From Poa pratensis (lineage: Eukaryota; Streptophyta; Magnoliopsida; Poales; Poaceae), in contig CAMZMU010000048.1 in assembly GCA_947311845.1 (NCBI GenBank), positions 26,197,391-26,261,390 on the forward strand: DNA of 64,000 nt. Direction: 5' to 3'. Shown here piece after piece: positions 58,878 to 64,000 of the stretch. Under the pieces are notes generated by a model. The model was given only the letters and a program-made list of their open reading frames with translations, searched no databases and was not told the DNA's origin. The first letter of the stretch is position 1. Every line of letters begins with the position of its first letter. Position numbers and translations under genes: made by a program.

Positions 58878-61424
58878 ATGGCGCTGCTGATGGAGCCCGG
58901 GTCGGAGCCCCTGACGGAGGGCGAGAAGGCCGACCTGGAAGGCATCGCCGCCATCAAGGAGGCGGCGGCGCGCGAGTACAAGGAGCAGGGCAACCAGTTC
59001 GTCAAGATGGGCCGCAAGCACTACGCCGACGCCGTAGACTGCTACACCAAGGCCATCGCCCAGATGGGTGCCCTCTCCGCGCCGAACCCCGACGCATCCG
59101 TCCTCTTCGCCAACCGCGCGCACGTCAACCTCCTCCTCGGCAACCACCGCCGAGCCCTCGACGACGCCGAGCAGGCCATCCGGCTCTTCCCCTCCAACGT
59201 CAAGGTCCGTTACCTGACCCCTCTCTTAATTGTCGGATTTGGTGTAGGAACCCTCCCGTAATGTGTGACATTCGTATAGCTAGGCGTACTACCGGGCGGC
59301 CAAGGCCGCGATTGCTCTCGACTTGTTGCCGGAGGCGGCGTCCTTCTGCCGGCGGGGGCTCGAGCAGGACCCCGCTAATGAGGAGCTCAAGAAATTCCTC
59401 GCGCAAGTGGAGGCGCAACAGCTCGAGCAAGATCGCCAAAGGGCCAAGGTTGCAGAGGCCGTCTCCACAGCAAAGGTCTCCTCTGTTCCAAATTGGGAGT
59501 TGAGCATTGCCTTGTTGCTATGTGTGCAATTGACTTGGATTATATGCATATAGGATCTTGTTGCTGCTATAGAGAAGAGAAGTCTGAGGCTAGGGAAAGC
59601 AGAGTTCCAGGAGCTCACTGGAGTAAAGAAGCCGAAGCTGGACGAGCAAGGCGTGCTCCACTGGCCAGTTCTTCTGCTCTATCCGGAGGTCATGTCAAGT
59701 GACTTCATCGAGGATTTTCCGGAGACGGAGGTGTTCTCGCAGCACCTCGATGTCATATCCTTGAAAAGTTACATGATGCTCTTTCTGAGATTGTGTACAG
59801 AAATGCATGGAAATATAAATACTTCACTTGGTTTCTTAGAAGCTGTGTTGCCCTTAACTATCAAACATGTTCTCCGCAAGTTCTCCACATTTGCCATGGG
59901 ATGAGAACCATGCTTACACAAGGGAGGCTATTGAACTGTATTGTCAGGTATGTATATGCATTTTACATATTTCGTGAGAGTAAACCTCGAAGGCTCTACC
60001 TTATGTTAAGTGCTCTACAGATGCTCAATTGTTTTTTTCTAAATGTCATGAACCACGACCTCTTTGTAGAACATCACACCAAAACATTGATGCTCCTGAG
60101 ATGTGTATACACAACAAACATTATCCTTTTGACTTGTTTTTGTTTCTACCAGTCAAATCCCCAATTCCCCATCAAGTTAACTGAACTATAAGCTAGACTT
60201 TTCAGTGGATATGCCATATGAGATTGCACTGAACTTGTGAAACCTACACATTAAAGTTGTCTCAGGAAGTAGGCAACTAAGTTAAAAATTAAAATATGAT
60301 TGTGGACCTAGATTTTTTATCCATACCTTTCGCTATACACAAGTTTCTTTTGGGATATACTTTAGTTATTTCACACTTAAGCGTTGTTATTAGTGATTGG
60401 TTTATCCGGCTATAGAATGTCAATATGAGCGCTGAGTTTCAGCATTTTGAAATTGTAGCATTATCCTACCAATTTTTAAGAATGCCAGTCTCAGATGGGG
60501 AAAAAAAGGAGTCACTAGCAATTAAAATTTCAATGCAATCATGTTAACCATCATTAGCATCATTCTATTGCAGTTTTTAAGTTATCTTGAACTTTCACTA
60601 CTCTAAGGTTTTTCTATTACTCCCTCCGATCCGGATTGATTGTCGCCAGCTTGTGTAGTTTTTGTATTAGCCTAGTAGTTTTTTTTGCGCCATTTAATTC
60701 GGACTGGAGGTAGTATTTAATACCATCGGATGTTATTTGTCAGGTCGGCTTTAGGATAGGCTTTGTAAATTTCATTTTATATGTCTCAGATGGTTAACTG
60801 ACTCGTCACTTTGATACATTAGGCTGGTGCGGACACACCGTTGTCCAAAAGTGAAATATTGAAATATCTTCTGGAAGGCACTGTAGACTCAAAGTCGCTT
60901 CCAGAAGATATTGATGGGAGGATGGAGAACATGAAACTGGCAAGGGCAGCACAGTTACACCATCAAGTATGTGAAGCATATTTCTTGTGAATTTTCTCTA
61001 CAGCATATCATAGTACAGCAATAAAATGGTACAGTATGTTTCATGAAACCATGCAGTATATCTACCTGCCATTACCAGAACTGCATTTGCTGCAAGACGG
61101 CATTAGTGTTGTTATGCTGAACTTATGAGTCTGATACAACCCTTGTGATGTGCTTTAATGCGCAGGAGAGGGCTCAGATAAGTGGATCAGAGTAAAAGAA
61201 GGGAAAACACTTCAAGAAGCGCTGCAGCATAAAGACTACATCATCCCCGCTATACCTGGTCTGTTTCTTCAACCTCTGTATACTTCCACATATAATGCTT
61301 GCTATTGTGAAGTGCAAATAACTGAATAAGAACTCCAATCTCTCTACATGCAGTGTTCTTCGTTGTTTCAAGAAAGTCGAGCTTTTACTCGGAGTTCAAG
61401 GCCAGGAATTGGTCTCTGCCGTAG
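58878..61424 (+). CDS. TTC4: TTC4/CNS1-type TPR co-chaperone gene, exon 3 disrupted
   Basis: Exons: 58878-59204, 59284-59475, 59554-59947, 60823-60966, 61171-61258, 61354-61424, all GT-AG. Without the 112-bp insertion 59755-59866 the model gives 367 residues in one frame, the usual size for plant TTC4 homologues. TPR repeats occupy about residues 25-140 (AREYKEQGNQF, ASVLFANRAHVNLLLGNH, AYYRAAKAAIALDLLPEA), as in HSP90/HSP70-binding clamp proteins. The C-terminal wheel domain has WPVLLLYPEVMSSDFIEDF, SPHLPWDENHAYTREAIELY, DYIIPAIPV and FFVVSRKSSFYSEFKARNW. Known family role: cytosolic co-chaperone linking HSP90 and HSP70. As sequenced, the insertion falls between 'HLDV' and 'MFS' and shifts the frame, with a stop soon after (TGA within 59900-59906). 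It may be a recent pseudogene. The ATG at 58878 is the first in frame. Confidence 0.8.
60620..60713. mobile_element. Stowaway MITE in the TTC4 third intron
   Basis: 94 bp. It starts CTCCCTCCGATCCGGATTGA and ends AATTCGGACTGGAGGTAG, nearly complementary, and is flanked by TA (60618-60619 and 60714-60715). It is non-coding and lies inside the intron between exons 3 and 4. Confidence 0.85.
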
Positions 61425-62089
61425 AGCTGCGCGTGGTGTAGTGAAGAGGAGGTTAAGGGGGCTCTAGGGATATTACCTGTCGTGTATTATGATTTTGATA
61501 GCCTGTGCAACAATGTTTGTGTGTTTTCGCACCTTTCTGCTCAAATGATGCCCCCAGAGGAAGACCCACTGAAATGTAACTCGATATGAATTTTGGTCGT
61601 TGTTTGGGAGTTGCTGTGGTGATCATTTTTCCAGTTTGTGCCTCCTGTCAGACAGTTCTGAACTTCTGATGGCATCGCCCTTCGTAGTTCGTATTGTCTG
61701 GCCTTCTCCTTCGATGCGGTATTCTATACACCAGCCCGCCTGGAGACCGTGGGCATTTTAATTTGCGGGCAGGCAAACCGTGGGCCGGGACCGGAGCATG
61801 GCATGGCACAGGCGGCCACGCGCCGACGCGCAACGGCGTGAGGAAGCCAGTCAAGGGGCACCGCCGACGCGAGCAGTTTGACAATGGCACAGAGCTAGGA
61901 AACAAAAGCCACCGCGTACGTCTAGCTCACATCTCTATCCATCCATCTCGTGCCGTCCACATCCACAAGCGGCGCTACGCTCCAGGCCCGCACATATATC
62001 TACGGGACACGATACGAGGAATGTGGTCGATCGAGGCAGTGATCGCCAGGCACGAAGCAGATCTTACTACTGCGAGTGAGCGCGTCGCC
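61425..62089. promoter_or_regulatory. Spacer: TTC4 3' UTR and USP promoter
   Basis: The first part should be the 3' UTR of the TTC4 gene. A TATA-like ACATATATCT at about 61991 lies 99 bp before the ATG of the universal stress protein gene. The open frame that extends upstream of that ATG to 61694 has no conserved content and is taken as promoter and 5' UTR. Confidence 0.45.
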
Positions 62090-62907
62090 ATGGAGGAGGA
62101 GAGGCAGGCCGCGGCGGTGGCGAGCGGCGTGCCGCTTGGAGGAGGAGGCGGGGAGGCCTCTCGGGCGACGGCGGGCGGGGCGATGAAGGTGGTGGTGGCC
62201 GTGGACGCGAGCGAGGAGAGCCTCCACGCGCTGTCGTGGGCGCTCGACCACGTCGTCCGGTTCCACCCCGACGCGTCCCTAGTCGTTGTCCACGCCCAGC
62301 ACCGCGCCGACCACTTCGTCTACCCCGTCGCCGCGCACGGTATCCATCGCCATCTTAACGAGCGCGGACGCTTACTGAACTGGATTAAGGTTCAGAAGGA
62401 TAACACTCTTTTCTTTCGATTGACACACTTGTGCTGCTGCGTTTTAGCAGGTCTAGCGTACGCTCCGCCCATGGCGGTGGAATCCATGAAGAAGACGCAG
62501 GAGGAGAACTCCCGGAAGGTGGTGTCCCGCGCGCTGGAGGTCTGCGCGCAGAGGCAGGTGACGGCCACGGCAGCGGTGGTGGGGGGCGACCCGAAGGAGG
62601 CCATCTGCCAGGCCGTGGAGAACATGCATGCCGACCTGCTCGTCCTCGGCAGCCGCGGCCTCGGCATGATCAAGCGGTAAATTAGCACGCACCAGTCACC
62701 AAACGGTTTATATCTATCTACCATTTCCTGACCTTTCTGACTCGTGCTTCATGGCGCTGCAGGGCGTTGCTGGGCAGCGTGAGCGACTACCTCGCCCACC
62801 ATGCGACCTGCCCCGTCCTGATCGTGAAGCCCCCGTCGAAAGCGCACGCCAAGGGAGCCGGAAGCTCCAGCCTCTTAGCTAGGCCGTCTGTCAGTGTCAA
62901 CCAGTAG
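62090..62907 (+). CDS. Universal stress protein (UspA) family protein
   Basis: Exons 62090-62339, 62451-62676 and 62763-62907 (250, 226 and 145 nt) give 206 residues, with GT-AG introns and consistent phases. The UspA fold starts at about residue 32 (MKVVVAVDASEESLHALSWAL), followed by VVVHAQH. The nucleotide-binding motif GSRGLGMIKRALLGSVSDY (G-2x-G-9x-G-S) and the closing strand CPVLIVKPP complete it. The G-rich, Ala-rich first 30 residues and the Ser-rich tail are outside the domain. Plant USPs of this type bind ATP or AMP and respond to stress, hypoxia and hormones. The start was chosen at the ATG in a good context (GTCGCCATGG). The gene looks intact. Confidence 0.92.
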
Positions 62908-63690
62908 TATTGAACCTGTTCACAACTGTGTTGAGTGCTAAGATGTGATCCCAGCTCCTGTGAAACATATGTACACACAAGCAGTGTAGAAGAAAAGTAG
63001 AGACTGAATAATAAACTGCTGTATTGTACTGCGGCGTACAGATGTTCAGTACCAAACATGCATCAGTTTCATCTGTCTACTAAACATGCATCAGTTCAAA
63101 AGTCGATTATTATGCAGTTGCTCTAGCGCAAATCTCTCAAAAATTAAGCTCCCGGGAATTACAACGATATGGAGCGACCCACGTGTCGATGCCTCGTTCC
63201 TCGCATCAGGTCCGCTGCGCTCTTCGCCAACCGACTCGCTTCGAGCTGGGCCCCATAGGCCTTCCTTCTTTTTTTCCTCTTGCGTGCAAAATTCCCCTCG
63301 GTCTCCTGACTGCTCCCTCTCTACAAGACGACCTGGCGGCGGGGGCAGGGGGCGGCGGCGCGCCAGCAGCGAGGATTGGGGAGATGGAGGAGGACCCGAC
63401 CTGTTGATTTTTTTTTTGGCGGCTGTTCCTTGCGCCGTCGGTGGGGAGGAGAATGCCGGGCCGGCGGTGGTGGTCGAGTACGGGGGCGCTCCGTCGTCAT
63501 CGCAGCTTGTCCTCTGGTGGGATGTGGGTCATGGCCTGGTTGGGCGGGATTGCTGACCCGTGCACTGCATTTGGATGTGAGAAAGTTGGGCTGGAATTGG
63601 GGAATCTGGAATTGGACAGCAAATTCCACCGTTTGGAGTGGTATAGGAAATCAAGGCTGGAAACTTTCACCAATTCCACGCGAAACCCCT
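62908..63690. other. 3' flank of USP and intergenic DNA
   Basis: The USP 3' UTR probably ends within 62910-63060 (GAATAATAAACTGC at about 63005 is a plausible poly(A) signal region). Open frames in 63086-63629 overlap on both strands in GC-rich DNA and show no domain. Confidence 0.4.
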
Positions 63691-64000
63691 CCGCACGCGC
63701 GCTCCACGCGAAACTTTCCGAGCCCAGCACCTGGGAAAGGCATGGAAAGTTTTCTTTCCTCCCTCGCACCCCGTGCCTCTTTGCTCCCTCCCTCGCTCGC
63801 GTCGCCCGTCCCTGTTCTCCACCCGACGGCGGCTTGAATCCGACGAGGGAGGAAGGCATCCGGCGACGGCGGCACAGGTAATTCTCCATCGCTTCCCTCG
63901 GCCTCCTCCCTACCCTCCTCCTTCTCGTGCTCCTCCCTACACCGCCTCCTTCCGATTCGATGGCGGCTCGAACCCTAGATCTCCGGTTGTGGTTCTGGCG
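63691..64000 (+). promoter_or_regulatory. Probable 5' UTR exon of a gene running off the window
   Basis: CT-rich, GC-rich leader-like DNA with many CCTCCCT words, ending in GGCGGCACAG followed by GTAATTCTCC (63879 on), a good 5' splice donor. Such CT-rich leaders with a first intron are usual in grass genes. No protein-coding start is certain. An ATG at 63960 (ATGGCGGCTCGAACC) could be the start or be inside the leader intron. Confidence 0.35.

Noticed and set aside
61166..61424. A second frameshift (10-bp repeat collapse) in the TTC4 gene
   Set aside because: The third AG of the acceptor region restores the frame without assuming a deletion.
61694..62680. A 328-residue USP with a long N-terminal extension
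   Set aside because: The extension has promoter-like sequence, reads through the first intron, and lacks conservation. The ATG at 62090 and three exons give a standard protein.

Overview
This window is nuclear DNA of a grass, most probably a Triticeae species (wheat, barley, Aegilops group). The reasons are split genes with GT-AG introns, GC-rich first exons, Stowaway, Tourist-like and hAT MITEs, Helitrons with the grass-type terminal hairpin, a chromovirus and a Tat/Retand-type Gypsy element, and two copies of an LTR family that starts near GATACGTCTC and that I associate with Triticeae. No bacterial or organellar features are present.

Layout. At 1-8.8 kb there is a small minus-strand gene for a Cys-rich, basic protein of unknown function (1131-1586), followed by a poly(A) retroposon with a 13-bp target duplication (2008-2904), a hAT MITE (3129-3335) and two head-to-head Helitrons (3369-4440 and 4454-7321). 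At 8.8-18.1 kb lie a LINE fragment, a second GC-rich retroposon, a non-coding block of tandem repeats whose core word is inverted between its two arms (13.9-15.8 kb), and an RNase H fragment. At 19.3-26.7 kb is a 21-exon minus-strand kinesin-12 gene whose last exon carries a net one-base deletion. At 27.9-33.3 kb is a decayed Reina-like chromovirus. At 33.7-36.9 kb are a solo LTR, unclassified repeat DNA and a broken DUF538-like gene.

From 36.9 to 55.9 kb the window is one nested stack. A PIF/Harbinger element of about 1.44 kb was split by an LTR-family copy. That copy was split by a Gypsy complex, made of a complete young element (39293-53551) joined to a related but different LTR (53552-55209). 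The Gypsy element carries gag-pro-pol on the plus strand and a five-exon antisense gene that is open from end to end over 1,116 codons.

The right end of the Harbinger element and its flank, up to the last bases of a tRNA-Arg(CCT) gene, are tandemly duplicated (55.8-58.6 kb). The second unit was later hit by a 1.4-kb retroposon, and the first unit still shows the empty site. Beyond lie the tRNA gene (58596-58668), a TTC4/CNS1-type HSP90 co-chaperone gene with a 112-bp insertion in exon 3 (58878-61424), and an intact universal stress protein gene (62090-62907). The right edge looks like a promoter and 5' UTR of a further gene.

The host genes (unknown small protein, KIN-12 kinesin, tRNA-Arg, TTC4, USP) do not form a pathway. 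They are gene islands between transposons. I found no clear new biological system. The most notable points are lesions in two otherwise well conserved genes, the chimeric Gypsy complex with its spliced antisense gene, the tRNA-breakpoint duplication, and the inverted repeat arrays.
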